DNA from: Bacteroides fragilis
Lineage (GTDB): Bacteria; Bacteroidota; Bacteroidia; Bacteroidales; Bacteroidaceae
NCBI RefSeq assembly: GCF_019583405.1
Contig: NZ_SZUU01000001.1
Coordinates: 744,001 to 808,000, forward strand
Direction of reading: 5' to 3'
Length of the DNA stretch: 64,000 nucleotides
A model generated the notes under the pieces. It had not been told where the DNA came from. It made no database searches and worked only from the letters and a program-made list of their open reading frames with translations. Of the stretch, positions 53,566 to 63,156 are shown in pieces; position 1 is the stretch's first letter; every line of letters starts with the position of its first letter. Position numbers and translations under genes: made by a program.

Positions 53566-54302
53566 TACTCTTCGCCTTCGTTATCTGCAGGCTTCATGTT
53601 GGTGTACACATTCTGTACATCCTCGTCTTCTTCCAGGCGCTCTACCATCTTATCAATGGTGGCACGTTGTTCCGGTGTCAGATCTTTTTCGTCATTCGGA
53701 ATACGGGTAAACTCAGCACCTTTCACCTCGAAGCCATTCTCTTCAAGATATTTCTGAATCTGGGCAAACGACTTCGGATCACCGTAAAGCGTGATTTCAT
53801 CTTCGTCTTCATCATACTCTTCCTCTACCCCGTAATCGATCAGTTCCAGAATCAGATCGTCCATATCCACGCCTTCTTTCTTTGTAATGGTGAACATTGA
53901 CTTCCAGCTGAACATAAAATCAAGACTGCCTGAAGTACCCAATGTTCCGCCAAACTTATTGAAAACGCTACGAACGTTGGCAACAGTACGGGTTGTGTTA
54001 TCTGTAGCTGTTTCTACAAATACCGCAATACCGAAAGGACCGTAACCTTCATAATTCATTTCCTTATAGTCCTTCTGGTCTTTACCCATGGCATTCTTGA
54101 TAGCGCGTTCCACGTTATCCTTCGGCATGTTCTCACGTTTTGCAGTAGCAACAACCGCACGCAGATGCGGGTTGTTTTCGGGATCAGGACCGCCGGCTTT
54201 TACAGCGATAGCAATTTGTTTACCGATTCTCGTAAATGTACGGGCCATGTTGCCCCATCTTTTCAGCTTGGTAGCTTTTCTATATTCGAACGCTCTTCCC
54301 AT
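53565..54302 (-). CDS. YebC/PmpR family protein
   Basis: 245 residues. MGRAFEYRKATKLKRWGNMA, FTRIGKQIAIAVKAGGPDPE, AVVATAKRENMPKDNVERAI and EGYGPFGIAVFVETATDNT are the family core; the acidic C-terminal end has EDEDEITLYGD. YebC proteins were described as regulators and more recently as translation factors at proline-rich stalls. It lies 95 bases after pheT. Confidence 0.93.
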   Translation of the reverse strand: MGRAFEYRKATKLKRWGNMARTFTRIGKQIAIAVKAGGPDPENNPHLRAVVATAKRENMPKDNVERAIKNAMGKDQKDYKEMNYEGYGPFGIAVFVETATDNTTRTVANVRSVFNKFGGTLGTSGSLDFMFSWKSMFTITKKEGVDMDDLILELIDYGVEEEYDEDEDEITLYGDPKSFAQIQKYLEENGFEVKGAEFTRIPNDEKDLTPEQRATIDKMVERLEEDEDVQNVYTNMKPADNEGEE

Positions 54303-54397
54303 TGGTTTAAAATATTTGCCTCACCCCGCTTCTAATTCAGAGAAGAAGCGGGCATGAGTTTTATTAATTATTTAATTGTTGTTTCTATATTATATAT

Positions 54398-56860
54398 TTA
54401 TCTGAGTTTGGCTCCCAGTTTGTCTTCCAGGTTCTTCACCAGTTTCGACATGATCTTATCAATCATCTTATCGTTTAGAGTCTGGTTTTCATCCTGAAGC
54501 AAGAAGCTGACAGCATAAGATTTCTTTCCGGCTTCAAGATTCTTGCCTTCGTAAACATCAAACAAAGAAACCTCTTTCAAGAGTTTCTTCTCTGTTTCAT
54601 AAGCGATCTTTTCAATCTCGGCAAACTGTACCTTCTTATCCAGCAACAGAGCCAAGTCACGTTTCACAGCCGGGAACTTAGAAATCTCTTTATAGCTTAC
54701 TTTTACTGAACGAATCGCTTTCATCAGCTCTTTCCAGTTTAAGTCAGCGTAATAGACTTCATTATCAACATCAAAAGCTTTCAGCATCTTCTTGGTAACG
54801 ACACCGAATGTAGCCAGCCTCTTGCCACCTTTAGTATTTACCGTCAAGGCCGTAGAATAAATATCATCACTCAGGTTGCCCACTACCAGAGAGTGCAAAT
54901 CCAATCCTAAACGTTTGAAAATATTCTCCACATAAGCCTTCAATTCGTAGACAGAAGTGTTTTCATCTGCATGTGCCCATGAATTTGATACCATTTTACC
55001 GGTCACCCACAGTCCCAAATGATAATCCTCTGAGTAAGGAGCCAAAACTTTCTCCGGATTCTTCTTCTCCGCGTCAAAGTGATAACAGTTACCGAATTCA
55101 AAGAATTTCAAATCCGCGTTCTTACGGTTAGCATTATGGGCAATGCTTTCCAATCCACCGAACAACAGTGTCTGTCGCATACAATTCAAATCTGCACTTA
55201 GCGGATTCAGCAACATAACCAGATTCTTGGAAGGATAGCTTTCCAAACCGTCGTAATAAGCGGCACGAGTCAAAGAGTTATTCAGGATCTCGTTGAAACC
55301 ACAACCTACCAACTGTTCAGCCACCAGGTTCTGCAACTTATTCGACTTGTCACAATCTCCTTTTGTAGTCAGGCTCGACTTCAGTGTCGATGGAATTTCC
55401 ACATTATTATATCCGTAAATACGCAGGATATCTTCAATCACGTCGCAGTCACGCTGTACATCCACACGGTATGGAGGTACGGCCAATGTCAGCCCTTCGG
55501 CCGTCTCGTCCATGATTTTCATTTCAAGACTGGTAACAATGCTCTTTATCGTCTCTACCGGAATCACTTTACCAATCAGGCTGTGTACCTTCTCGTAAGT
55601 CAACTCGACAATAAAATCCTGTGCAGGAGCAGCACAGACATCTTTAATCTCCGAAGAAATGGTACCTCCGGCAAGTTCCTTTACCATCATGGCCGCCAAT
55701 TTCAGGCAGTAGATCGTGATATTAGGATCAATACCTCTCTCAAAACGGAAAGAAGCATCTGTATTCAAGCCATGACGACGGGCCGTCTTACGCACCCACG
55801 TCGGATGGAAATATGCACTTTCGATAAACACATCCGTTGTGGCCTCTGTAGAACCGGAATCAAGACCTCCGAAAACACCGGCAATACACATAGCGTCTTC
55901 TTTGTTACAGATCATCAGATCGCGTTCATTCAACTTACGTTCAACGCCATCCAGCGTGACAAACGTTGTGCCTTCCGGCATTGTTTTCACAATCACCTCG
56001 CCCCCTTTTATTTTGTTTGCATCAAAGCAATGAAGCGGTTGCCCGAAAGCATGCACAATGTAATTTGTGATATCCACTACATTATTAATAGGACGCAAAC
56101 CGATGATGCGAAGTTTATTTTGCAACCATTCCGGACTCTCTTTAACAGTAACCCCTTTCACAGTAACGCCCGCATAACGTGGGCATGCCTCACTGTTTTC
56201 TACAGTTACCTTGATGTCCAGATCATGATTTTCGACAGCAAAAGCATCGACAGACGGTCTGGTCAGTGCAGCCTGTTTGCCATTCTGTACCAGATAAGCG
56301 TACAAGTCGCGTGCCACCCCATAGTGTGAACAAGCGTCAGCACGGTTCGGAGTAATATCTACTTCAAGTACATAGTCGCTCTTTACATTATAATAATCTT
56401 TCGCAAGAGTACCCGGTACGGCATCTTCCGGCAATACGATGATGCCGTCATGTGAAGTTCCGATCCCGATTTCATCTTCAGCACATATCATACCGATCGA
56501 CTCCACGCCGCGAATCTTTGATTTCTTAATAGTAAAACATTCGTCACCGTCATAGAGCTTCGTGCCCAAAGTGGCAACAACGACTTTCTGTCCGGCAGCT
56601 ACGTTTGGAGCTCCGCACACAATCTGAGTAGGTTCGCCGTTACCCAAATTTACGGTTGTGATGTGTAAATGGTCTGAATTGGGATGTTCCACGCAAGTCA
56701 GCACCTCGCCAATCACGAGGCCTTCCAACCCGCCTTTAATCGTTTGAACTTCTTCTACTCCACCTGTTTCCAGTCCGATAGAAGTCAGCGCAGCCGCCAC
56801 TTCATCGGGCGTCAGATCGAAATTGACATACTCTTTCAGCCAATTATAAGAGATATTCAT
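54398..56860 (-). CDS. pheT: Phenylalanyl-tRNA synthetase beta subunit
   Basis: 820 residues: N-terminal tRNA-binding domain (VEEVQTIKGGLEGLVIGEV, NSDHLHITTVN), B3/B4 editing region (NNVVDITNYIVHAFGQPLHCFDA), B5, the catalytic-like domain and the C-terminal anticodon-binding fold (YKEISKFPAVKRDLALLLD). With PheS, encoded elsewhere, it charges tRNA-Phe. A -7 box TAACTTTG (plus-strand 56896-56903) is about 36 bases upstream. Confidence 0.97.
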   Translation of the reverse strand: MNISYNWLKEYVNFDLTPDEVAAALTSIGLETGGVEEVQTIKGGLEGLVIGEVLTCVEHPNSDHLHITTVNLGNGEPTQIVCGAPNVAAGQKVVVATLGTKLYDGDECFTIKKSKIRGVESIGMICAEDEIGIGTSHDGIIVLPEDAVPGTLAKDYYNVKSDYVLEVDITPNRADACSHYGVARDLYAYLVQNGKQAALTRPSVDAFAVENHDLDIKVTVENSEACPRYAGVTVKGVTVKESPEWLQNKLRIIGLRPINNVVDITNYIVHAFGQPLHCFDANKIKGGEVIVKTMPEGTTFVTLDGVERKLNERDLMICNKEDAMCIAGVFGGLDSGSTEATTDVFIESAYFHPTWVRKTARRHGLNTDASFRFERGIDPNITIYCLKLAAMMVKELAGGTISSEIKDVCAAPAQDFIVELTYEKVHSLIGKVIPVETIKSIVTSLEMKIMDETAEGLTLAVPPYRVDVQRDCDVIEDILRIYGYNNVEIPSTLKSSLTTKGDCDKSNKLQNLVAEQLVGCGFNEILNNSLTRAAYYDGLESYPSKNLVMLLNPLSADLNCMRQTLLFGGLESIAHNANRKNADLKFFEFGNCYHFDAEKKNPEKVLAPYSEDYHLGLWVTGKMVSNSWAHADENTSVYELKAYVENIFKRLGLDLHSLVVGNLSDDIYSTALTVNTKGGKRLATFGVVTKKMLKAFDVDNEVYYADLNWKELMKAIRSVKVSYKEISKFPAVKRDLALLLDKKVQFAEIEKIAYETEKKLLKEVSLFDVYEGKNLEAGKKSYAVSFLLQDENQTLNDKMIDKIMSKLVKNLEDKLGAKLR

Positions 56861-56895
56861 ATCATTAAGTTTTTTATGTTTTCAAAAGTGACCCG

Positions 56896-56903
56896 CAAAG
56901 TTA
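56896..56903 (-). promoter_or_regulatory. Candidate -7 box of pheT
   Basis: Plus-strand CAAAGTTA reads TAACTTTG on the minus strand, an exact TAnnTTTG. No correctly spaced TTG was identified. Confidence 0.5.
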
Positions 56904-56939
56904 ATAAGATTTTTTGGTTGATGGGGAATGAATGGTTAT

Positions 56940-56980
56940 AAAAAAACTCCCGGTCAGCTTTAAAAAAGATGGCCGGGAGG
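56940..56980 (-). terminator. Terminator of the polysaccharide operon
   Basis: Minus strand: GCCTCCCGGCCA pairs with GACCGGGAG across an A/T loop and is followed by seven T residues. It lies 30 bases past the last polysaccharide gene and seals it from pheT. Confidence 0.9.
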
Positions 56981-57009
56981 CATTTTCTATCAGAGTCGAT
57001 ATCATGATA

Positions 57010-57963
57010 TCATTTCATAGCCGGATGCAAATGGAAATATTTCTTCATAAATAAGATATACACCATACTTAGTATGACAATTGTGCCCAATAAATAACAA
57101 TAGCCCCAACCGGGAGTTAACAGATAACCAACAATAATTATGGTTTGTGATGTCATGTAAATCAGTGAAACCACCACATGCGGGATCTTCAGTTCATTTG
57201 CCATCAACTGATATAAGTGTTTCCGATGTGGCAAACCAATATTTTCATGTAGCATAAGCCGATGGATAATAGTCAGCACACTATCTACCCCATAAACCAC
57301 AAGCAAAACAATCCAACTGAAATTCTCTGTTCGAATTATTAGTTTACCTATCAGGAAAAGAATCACAAAGGCAATACTGACCGATCCCACATCCCCGGCA
57401 AAGCATTTGGCCTTCTTGCGAAAATTGAAAAAATTAAATACCAACACAGCACAAAGCATAGTGTATATCAGATCCTCCTCCACAAAACGGACAATTTGCA
57501 CATTGATAAAAGCTAAAGCAAGTAATACAACCCAAGAATACCCTCCCGTAATGCCATTAATCCCATCCATAAAGTTATAAGCATTGATAATGCCTGTACA
57601 TACAATCAAGGCAACAAGGATAGTCCACCAAGGCAGACTGAATAATCCCCATTGATAAAACATCAAGGCCATTGCAGTAAAATGAAAAACTAAACGCAAT
57701 CCCTGAGAGGTAGAGCGAATGTCGTCCACAAAACTAATAAAGGTTATCAAAGTCAGAGCCAGCATAAACCAAGGATACTCAAACTGATTTGTCAGAAAAT
57801 AAGCCAACGTACCAAAGTAGAAAATAATACCTCCACCCCGTAGCGTGATCCGGGTATGCGAACTCCGTTCGTTCGGTTTATCGATGATATTGCATTTATC
57901 AGCAATACGGAAATAAAAAAGTTCTACTAAGAATAGCAGAACTAAGATTATCAGATAATACAT
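57010..57963 (-). CDS. Undecaprenyl-phosphate sugar-1-phosphate transferase (MraY/WbpL-like)
   Basis: 317 residues with about ten membrane segments. FVDDIRSTSQG and NAYNFMDGINGITGGYSW hold the Asp residues binding Mg and the lipid phosphate; CFAGDVGSVSIAF and IHRLMLHENIGLPHRKHLYQ are the other conserved loops. This is the family of WecA/WbpL enzymes that place GlcNAc-1-P or a 2-acetamido-6-deoxyhexose-1-P on undecaprenyl phosphate to start a repeat unit. Last gene of the locus, as in many Bacteroides capsule loci. Confidence 0.9.
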   Translation of the reverse strand: MYYLIILVLLFLVELFYFRIADKCNIIDKPNERSSHTRITLRGGGIIFYFGTLAYFLTNQFEYPWFMLALTLITFISFVDDIRSTSQGLRLVFHFTAMALMFYQWGLFSLPWWTILVALIVCTGIINAYNFMDGINGITGGYSWVVLLALAFINVQIVRFVEEDLIYTMLCAVLVFNFFNFRKKAKCFAGDVGSVSIAFVILFLIGKLIIRTENFSWIVLLVVYGVDSVLTIIHRLMLHENIGLPHRKHLYQLMANELKIPHVVVSLIYMTSQTIIIVGYLLTPGWGYCYLLGTIVILSMVYILFMKKYFHLHPAMK

Positions 57964-57966
57964 AAG

Positions 57967-58068
57967 TTATTCATTCTTGTCTATTAAATGAAACCAAAAC
58001 TGAAGCCCTAAAAAGACTAAAGCTGCCAATCCGGTCAAAATGCCCATAATCCAAAGAAAAGTTTCCAT
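57967..58068 (-). CDS. 33-residue single-pass membrane peptide
   Basis: An open frame exactly filling the gap between two operon genes: ATG at 58068, stop at 57967. It begins METFLWIMGILTGLAALVF, has one hydrophobic stretch of about 25 residues and a charged end IDKNE. A purine-rich AGAAGAAAG lies seven to eight bases before the start. Stop-to-start gaps are 12 and 3 bases, so it is probably translated with its neighbours. The function is unknown; a small partner of the membrane transferase next to it would fit. Confidence 0.6.
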   Translation of the reverse strand: METFLWIMGILTGLAALVFLGLQFWFHLIDKNE

Positions 58069-58080
58069 CCACACTTTCTT

Positions 58081-58977
58081 CTATTCTATAAGAAAAGTCT
58101 CCAGTACATTCATGGGCTTCCACTTGAGTTCTCGTACAGCCTTTTCATTACTAAAGGTCAAAGAGCTTGTGATTTTACGAAGTTTCAATGAATTGATCGG
58201 AGCTTTTTCACCCAAGCAATCTCCAATGACAGCCATACTTTTAGCCAACCAATAAGGAATAGATATTGGTCTTTTTTTATTCAATTGCTTACATACCACC
58301 ATCTCTAATTCACGAAAACTCGGCTGGTAACTGTCACAAACATTATATATTCCACCCTTTTCTATTAACATAGGAAGAAGATTTGCAATATCCTGAACCA
58401 TCAGAACACTTTTCCGGGCTTTTCCCCCGGCAATACTTAAGTACTTATCATTTCTAATCCCACGAATCATCGCTCCTAAATTTCCAGGAGGATTAGGTCC
58501 GGCAATCAATGAAGGACGAAGTATACTTAACTTTACATTATGCATAGCACACCACCCTTCCAAGTATTTCTCGGCCTTAATCTTACTCAAAGCATAAGGA
58601 GTAGTTCCATTTAAAGGATGCTCTTCCGTAATATTCTCACCCGAATCACAACCATAAACGGCAACGGTACTAATAAAAATGAAAGCTTTAGGAATACCAC
58701 TTTGTTCCAAAGCAGCACATAAGTTCTTAGTACCTTGTAAGTTAACATCAAAAAAAGCTTGTTTTTCCAATTCGCTTTTAGGAGTAGAATGCGCTTTACC
58801 TGCAGCATGAAATACGACATCAAATGTACCTGTTAAATTAGGTATTTCCCAAGCAAGATTTACATTATAATTATCCTCTAAAGTGAGCCCAACAGTTTCA
58901 ATAACATATTTTTTCTTCAACAACGGGTATATGTTATTTCCCAAAAAGCCGGAACCTCCTGTAAATAAAAGTTTCAT
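58081..58977 (-). CDS. NAD-dependent epimerase/dehydratase (extended SDR)
   Basis: 298 residues from the ATG at 58977 (an ATG at 58983 adds two). The nucleotide motif is LFTGGSGFLGNNIY, the active site STVAVYG with YALSKIKAEKYL (Tyr-x3-Lys), and LRPSLIAGPNPPGNLG follows. It is the type that often precedes a WbpL-like transferase, where it makes a UDP-2-acetamido-6-deoxy sugar together with a 4,6-dehydratase (as in QuiNAc or FucNAc routes). The exact sugar is not readable. Confidence 0.88.
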   Translation of the reverse strand: MKLLFTGGSGFLGNNIYPLLKKKYVIETVGLTLEDNYNVNLAWEIPNLTGTFDVVFHAAGKAHSTPKSELEKQAFFDVNLQGTKNLCAALEQSGIPKAFIFISTVAVYGCDSGENITEEHPLNGTTPYALSKIKAEKYLEGWCAMHNVKLSILRPSLIAGPNPPGNLGAMIRGIRNDKYLSIAGGKARKSVLMVQDIANLLPMLIEKGGIYNVCDSYQPSFRELEMVVCKQLNKKRPISIPYWLAKSMAVIGDCLGEKAPINSLKLRKITSSLTFSNEKAVRELKWKPMNVLETFLIE

Positions 58978-58987
58978 AAACAAAAAA

Positions 58988-59740
58988 TTATTGGAAATAT
59001 TGTTTCAATTTAGGTAATAAACGAAACAATGGATATAAGCAACTAACAGGTATATTATTCTTTCTAAAAGCATTGATACATTCTATATTACCCTTACTTA
59101 TATTGGATAAATTTTTACTAGTTGTCCCTCCTAAACGCATCCTAACCAAAGGTTCCGGAAGATAGTGTAACTTAATATGATACTTTTCTATTAAGCGAAG
59201 CATTAATTCAAAATCTGCGGCAAACTTAAAATCCAAATCAAAAGCTCCATACTTATGATACACCTCTTTTTTCACATAAAACGTGGGATGTGCAGGATGC
59301 CAACCTTTGGCAAAGCTCCTCTGTTTCCCAGAAACCCAATGACGTACTATCTTTGATATATCGTTTTGAGCAACATAATACAAATCAGCATAAACAGCAT
59401 CAATTGTTTCATCAGTCTCAAAGCATCTTACCACTTTCTCTATCGCCGCAGGATCAGCCAACACATCATCTGAATTTATAATTCCAATTATATCTCCAGT
59501 TGCCATAGAAAATCCCTTATTCATAGCATCATAGAGTCCATCATCTTTTTCAGAGATCCAAAACATACGCCCATTAAATAAAGGTTCATACATTTTCATT
59601 AAACCAATTGTATTGTCTTGAGAAAAACCATCTATAAGAATATATTCTATATCCATATATGTTTGATATAGAACAGAATCTAATGTATAAAGTAGTGTTT
59701 GTTCACTATTAAAAGTCACAGTAATTAAAGATACTTTCAT
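58988..59740 (-). CDS. Family 2 glycosyltransferase
   Basis: 250 residues. SLITVTFNSEQTLLYTLDSV, YILIDGFSQDNT, SEKDDGLYDAMNKGFSMATG and IGIINSDDVL (DxD-like) are the GT-A core, resembling the WcaA-type transferases that initiate branches. Ten bases after the stop of this gene lies the SDR gene start, so they are co-transcribed. Acceptor and sugar unknown. Confidence 0.88.
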   Translation of the reverse strand: MKVSLITVTFNSEQTLLYTLDSVLYQTYMDIEYILIDGFSQDNTIGLMKMYEPLFNGRMFWISEKDDGLYDAMNKGFSMATGDIIGIINSDDVLADPAAIEKVVRCFETDETIDAVYADLYYVAQNDISKIVRHWVSGKQRSFAKGWHPAHPTFYVKKEVYHKYGAFDLDFKFAADFELMLRLIEKYHIKLHYLPEPLVRMRLGGTTSKNLSNISKGNIECINAFRKNNIPVSCLYPLFRLLPKLKQYFQ

Positions 59741-59831
59741 AAATACACATCTTTCACATTTATATACATTTATTTTTTAACACAAACAAAACAAACATGT
59801 AAAAATAAAACTCATAATAATACACATCTTG

Positions 59832-60914
59832 TCACAGTTTAGATAATAACGCCTCTTTATATATAGCTAATATTTGAGCATACATTCTATCCCAAGAAAA
59901 TCTTTTTGCATTCTTAAGGCCATTTAGAATTATATTATTTCTATGCTCTAAATCTTCTAATAATAAGATACATCTATTAACTTCTGCTATTGTCAAGCTT
60001 TGAAGTAGTAACGGAGTATCCCCTATTATCTCAGGTATTGAAGATGAATTATATGCAATAACAGGACACCCTGCTTTTTGCGCTTCTAAAATAGGAATGC
60101 CAAAACCTTCATATGAAGAGGGATAAAGCAATGCAAAAGCATTATTATACAATGTATTTAGCTCTTCATTAGAAACTCTACCAACATGACGGTAACGTTC
60201 TTCACCTAATTTAATATTCAATATTTTTCTTTCTCCCAGAGATAAAGAAGCCCCAACTATGACCAAATTATAGTGTGATTGCATCACAGCATCAATTGTA
60301 AACATAAAGTTTTTATATTCCGCTCTAGAACCAACAAAAACAATATATTGCTTGATATTAAACGGGACTTTAGTCAAACTATTATTACCTGATAAAACAA
60401 AATAATCATCTGAAACCCCATTATAAACCACTCTTACCTTTGCTGGATCTACTTCAGGGACAAACTTCAATAAATCTTTTTTTGTATTTTCTGAAACACA
60501 TATTATATAATCTGAATTACGAATAGAATAATATTTTTGCCATAAATGTATTCTTCCTCTTATACCCTTTATATAATATTCATATATAAAATCATGAACA
60601 GTTGTTATATTAATTGCAAAAGGATTTATTGAAAATCTATAATAAGAAGAATGAAAAATAAAAGGTTCCTTAATAGATGATAACCGTACTGGAATATATC
60701 GTTGAACTGGTAAATAGAGCAATCTTGAAATAAGGATTTTCCTTGAAGAAATGTTCATTTTACCACAATAAATATTATCAGGACAAGTATTATACTGAAG
60801 GAACAAAATATCCAAACATTCTTCTTTATTTAATCTACTAATTAATTCATTCCATACGACAGAAACCCCTCCGGATTTTTGCAAATAAAAAATTATATTA
60901 TCTAAAATCAACAT
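59832..60914 (-). CDS. Family 4 glycosyltransferase
   Basis: 360 residues, GT-B fold. The C-terminal half has VPFNIKQYIVFVGSRAEYKN and EGFGIPILEAQKAGCPVIAYNSSSIPEI, the nucleotide-sugar-binding E-x7-E motif of retaining GT4 enzymes. DNA is much richer in A+T than in the flanking core, typical of a recently acquired capsule gene. The sugar cannot be predicted. Confidence 0.88.
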   Translation of the reverse strand: MLILDNIIFYLQKSGGVSVVWNELISRLNKEECLDILFLQYNTCPDNIYCGKMNISSRKILISRLLYLPVQRYIPVRLSSIKEPFIFHSSYYRFSINPFAINITTVHDFIYEYYIKGIRGRIHLWQKYYSIRNSDYIICVSENTKKDLLKFVPEVDPAKVRVVYNGVSDDYFVLSGNNSLTKVPFNIKQYIVFVGSRAEYKNFMFTIDAVMQSHYNLVIVGASLSLGERKILNIKLGEERYRHVGRVSNEELNTLYNNAFALLYPSSYEGFGIPILEAQKAGCPVIAYNSSSIPEIIGDTPLLLQSLTIAEVNRCILLLEDLEHRNNIILNGLKNAKRFSWDRMYAQILAIYKEALLSKL

Positions 60915-61007
60915 TTTTAAAATTCAAATTATACTATTTGACAACTAAATTATCCACTAAAACCCCAACAAAAAAATGATAATCGGACATTAATAATAAT
61001 GTGATAA

Positions 61008-62276
61008 TCAATAAGACATTTTACATACAGCTCTATTTATAAAACTTATATTTTTTACAAGAAATATAAAAACAAGCAATGACCAAGGAAAGGAGAAGAA
61101 AGTTAAAAATCCTGGAGCAAAAAGTAAAATAAAAATATAAACTAGAATAGGACGGCTACGAATATCATCAAACGAAAACTTATTTAATATTATTTTATAT
61201 GCTAATATTTTCACTAAAACACTAAAATTGAATATACCATTTAAAAAGACACCTAATAAACCAAAATCGGCAAATGCCATTATAGGGCCACTAAACACTG
61301 GGGTATGAGATGCTTCAGCTGCCCCTGGAAAGAAGTATTCATTTATCAATATAATACCATATACGTATGGCTTATCTCTATACAAAGCACGAGGTACCAA
61401 GTCCCAAAATTGACTAAACCATACTTTTCCATAAAACAATTCAATTCGATCGTTAAAATATTCTTCAAAAAACTTCGCACTATTTACATAAAAATCATCA
61501 AAATATGACACTATTTCAACAAACGAAATTTCCCCTAAATTAAGAATCATCAATCCAAAGATAAGAGGTAGAAAGAACTTAATGACCTTATCAATATATC
61601 TATACTGTCTAAACCATAATATAATAAAAGTATAAATAGAAAATGTAAGCAAATGTCCTTTTGACCCCAACAACCACACAACAAACATAAAAGAAAAATA
61701 AGAAAATAGCACTATAGAATTTCGCTTAATATATAATAATAATATCGAATAAGAAGTAGATAGAAAAAGAAGAAAAAAAGCATAATACTGTCCTCCACCA
61801 ACACGGTGATATTGATAACCTGTACGCGGGTCATTAATCCAATTCCAAACCCCAAAAGAATGTGAAGAAAGTAATAAAAACGAAAAAATAGCTAAGAAGA
61901 AAAAAAACAATGACACTAAAATCATTTTATTTTTTTTCACTTTCCATTTAGGATTATATTTATTCACTATCATCGTGATTTTACTTTCATTTTTCCTAAA
62001 AAGCATAAAACCTACAATCGTCAAAATATAGCGAGATATATAATCTACATTTGTTGTAAATAACGCAAAATTATAATATGGATTAAGTAGTCCTTCTTCT
62101 AAAAAGTACGCAGGTCCAATTAACACTTGAGCTATAACTACAGGAAAATTACAAAGAGCAGGAATCGTTATTGGATTAAATAATCCAACATTCAACTTCC
62201 GAGACAAGAAAAATGGATAGTACAGTATGAGCCATACGCATAATAATATATTAAATACATAAAATACAACTTCCAT
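61008..62276 (-). CDS. O-antigen/capsule polymerase (Wzy-like)
   Basis: 422 residues, about ten to twelve hydrophobic segments (MEVVFYVFNILLCVWLILYY, LVSLFFFFLAIFSFLLLSS, YYAFFLLFLSTSYSILLLYI and so on) with a large loop near the middle containing NDPRTGYQYHRVGGGQY, then an extracellular loop with WDLVPRALYRDKPYVYG. The layout is that of repeat-unit polymerases (O-antigen polysaccharide polymerase type). It would join lipid-linked repeat units in the periplasm. Very A/T-rich, unusual codon use; specificity unknown. Confidence 0.8.
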   Translation of the reverse strand: MEVVFYVFNILLCVWLILYYPFFLSRKLNVGLFNPITIPALCNFPVVIAQVLIGPAYFLEEGLLNPYYNFALFTTNVDYISRYILTIVGFMLFRKNESKITMIVNKYNPKWKVKKNKMILVSLFFFFLAIFSFLLLSSHSFGVWNWINDPRTGYQYHRVGGGQYYAFFLLFLSTSYSILLLYIKRNSIVLFSYFSFMFVVWLLGSKGHLLTFSIYTFIILWFRQYRYIDKVIKFFLPLIFGLMILNLGEISFVEIVSYFDDFYVNSAKFFEEYFNDRIELFYGKVWFSQFWDLVPRALYRDKPYVYGIILINEYFFPGAAEASHTPVFSGPIMAFADFGLLGVFLNGIFNFSVLVKILAYKIILNKFSFDDIRSRPILVYIFILLFAPGFLTFFSFPWSLLVFIFLVKNISFINRAVCKMSY

Positions 62277-62277
62277 A

Positions 62278-63156
62278 TCAGAGTCTTATTCCATCAACAA
62301 ATCCTTTTAAAAGAGCTCTTCTCTGTTCTGAATTATATTTAAATAAATAAAAAAATATAGTAGATAATAAAGAATAAAAAAAAGAGAAATGAAATAACGA
62401 ATAATGTTTTCTTATATAATAAACTCGATTTCTATTTGTATAATAGATTGTAAATAACGACACACCTCCACCAGTAGACGAACTGACTTTATGAAAAATT
62501 TCTAATGATGGCATATAATATATATAATACCCTTTTTTATATGCCCTAAAGACAAAGTCAGAATCATCATAATAAACAAAAAACTTTTCATCCATAAACC
62601 CAATTTCAGAAAACACAGATGACGAAAGAAACATAAAACAAGTAGGCGCATAATTCACATATTTAGGAATATTATATTGCTCTGAATCTTCTTTACCATT
62701 TCCAATATGTGGAGTACGCGCCAACAATGGCTGAAAATATCCTCCTGCCATCCATATTTTACGAGAACCATAATAAAAAATCTTAGGAACTATAATTTTT
62801 TCATCATTATCATTCGCTAATCTCAACATCTCTGATAGCAATTCTCTTTGATAGAATTCAATATCATTATTCAATAAAAGTATGTAATCAACATTATTAA
62901 TTAAAGCTTGCTTAATTCCAATATTATTTCCTTTAGCTACCCCGACATTATCTTCATTTTTTATATATACATATTTACCTCGACAAAATCGGAAACATCT
63001 ATCTATCAAAGCTAAGTTATCATCTGAAGGAGAATTATCTACCAAATATAATATCCAATTATCATAATCCTGTTTTTGTAAGCTTTCTGCAAATCCTGGT
63101 AAAACACTCTCTGATTTATATAAAACAGTTACTAACCCAATTTTAGCCTTTTTCAT
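62278..63156 (-). CDS. Family 2 glycosyltransferase (rhamnosyltransferase-like)
   Basis: 292 residues. IGLVTVLYKSESVLPGFAES, LYLVDNSPSDDN, NEDNVGVAKGNNIGIKQAL and YILLLNNDIEF (metal-binding NND) place it in the dTDP-rhamnosyl/dTDP-sugar group of GT2. It ends with a C-terminal membrane-associated part (SLFHFSFFYSLLSTIFFYLF). One base separates it from the polymerase; it overlaps the upstream epimerase by four bases. Confidence 0.85.
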   Translation of the reverse strand: MKKAKIGLVTVLYKSESVLPGFAESLQKQDYDNWILYLVDNSPSDDNLALIDRCFRFCRGKYVYIKNEDNVGVAKGNNIGIKQALINNVDYILLLNNDIEFYQRELLSEMLRLANDNDEKIIVPKIFYYGSRKIWMAGGYFQPLLARTPHIGNGKEDSEQYNIPKYVNYAPTCFMFLSSSVFSEIGFMDEKFFVYYDDSDFVFRAYKKGYYIYYMPSLEIFHKVSSSTGGGVSLFTIYYTNRNRVYYIRKHYSLFHFSFFYSLLSTIFFYLFKYNSEQRRALLKGFVDGIRL

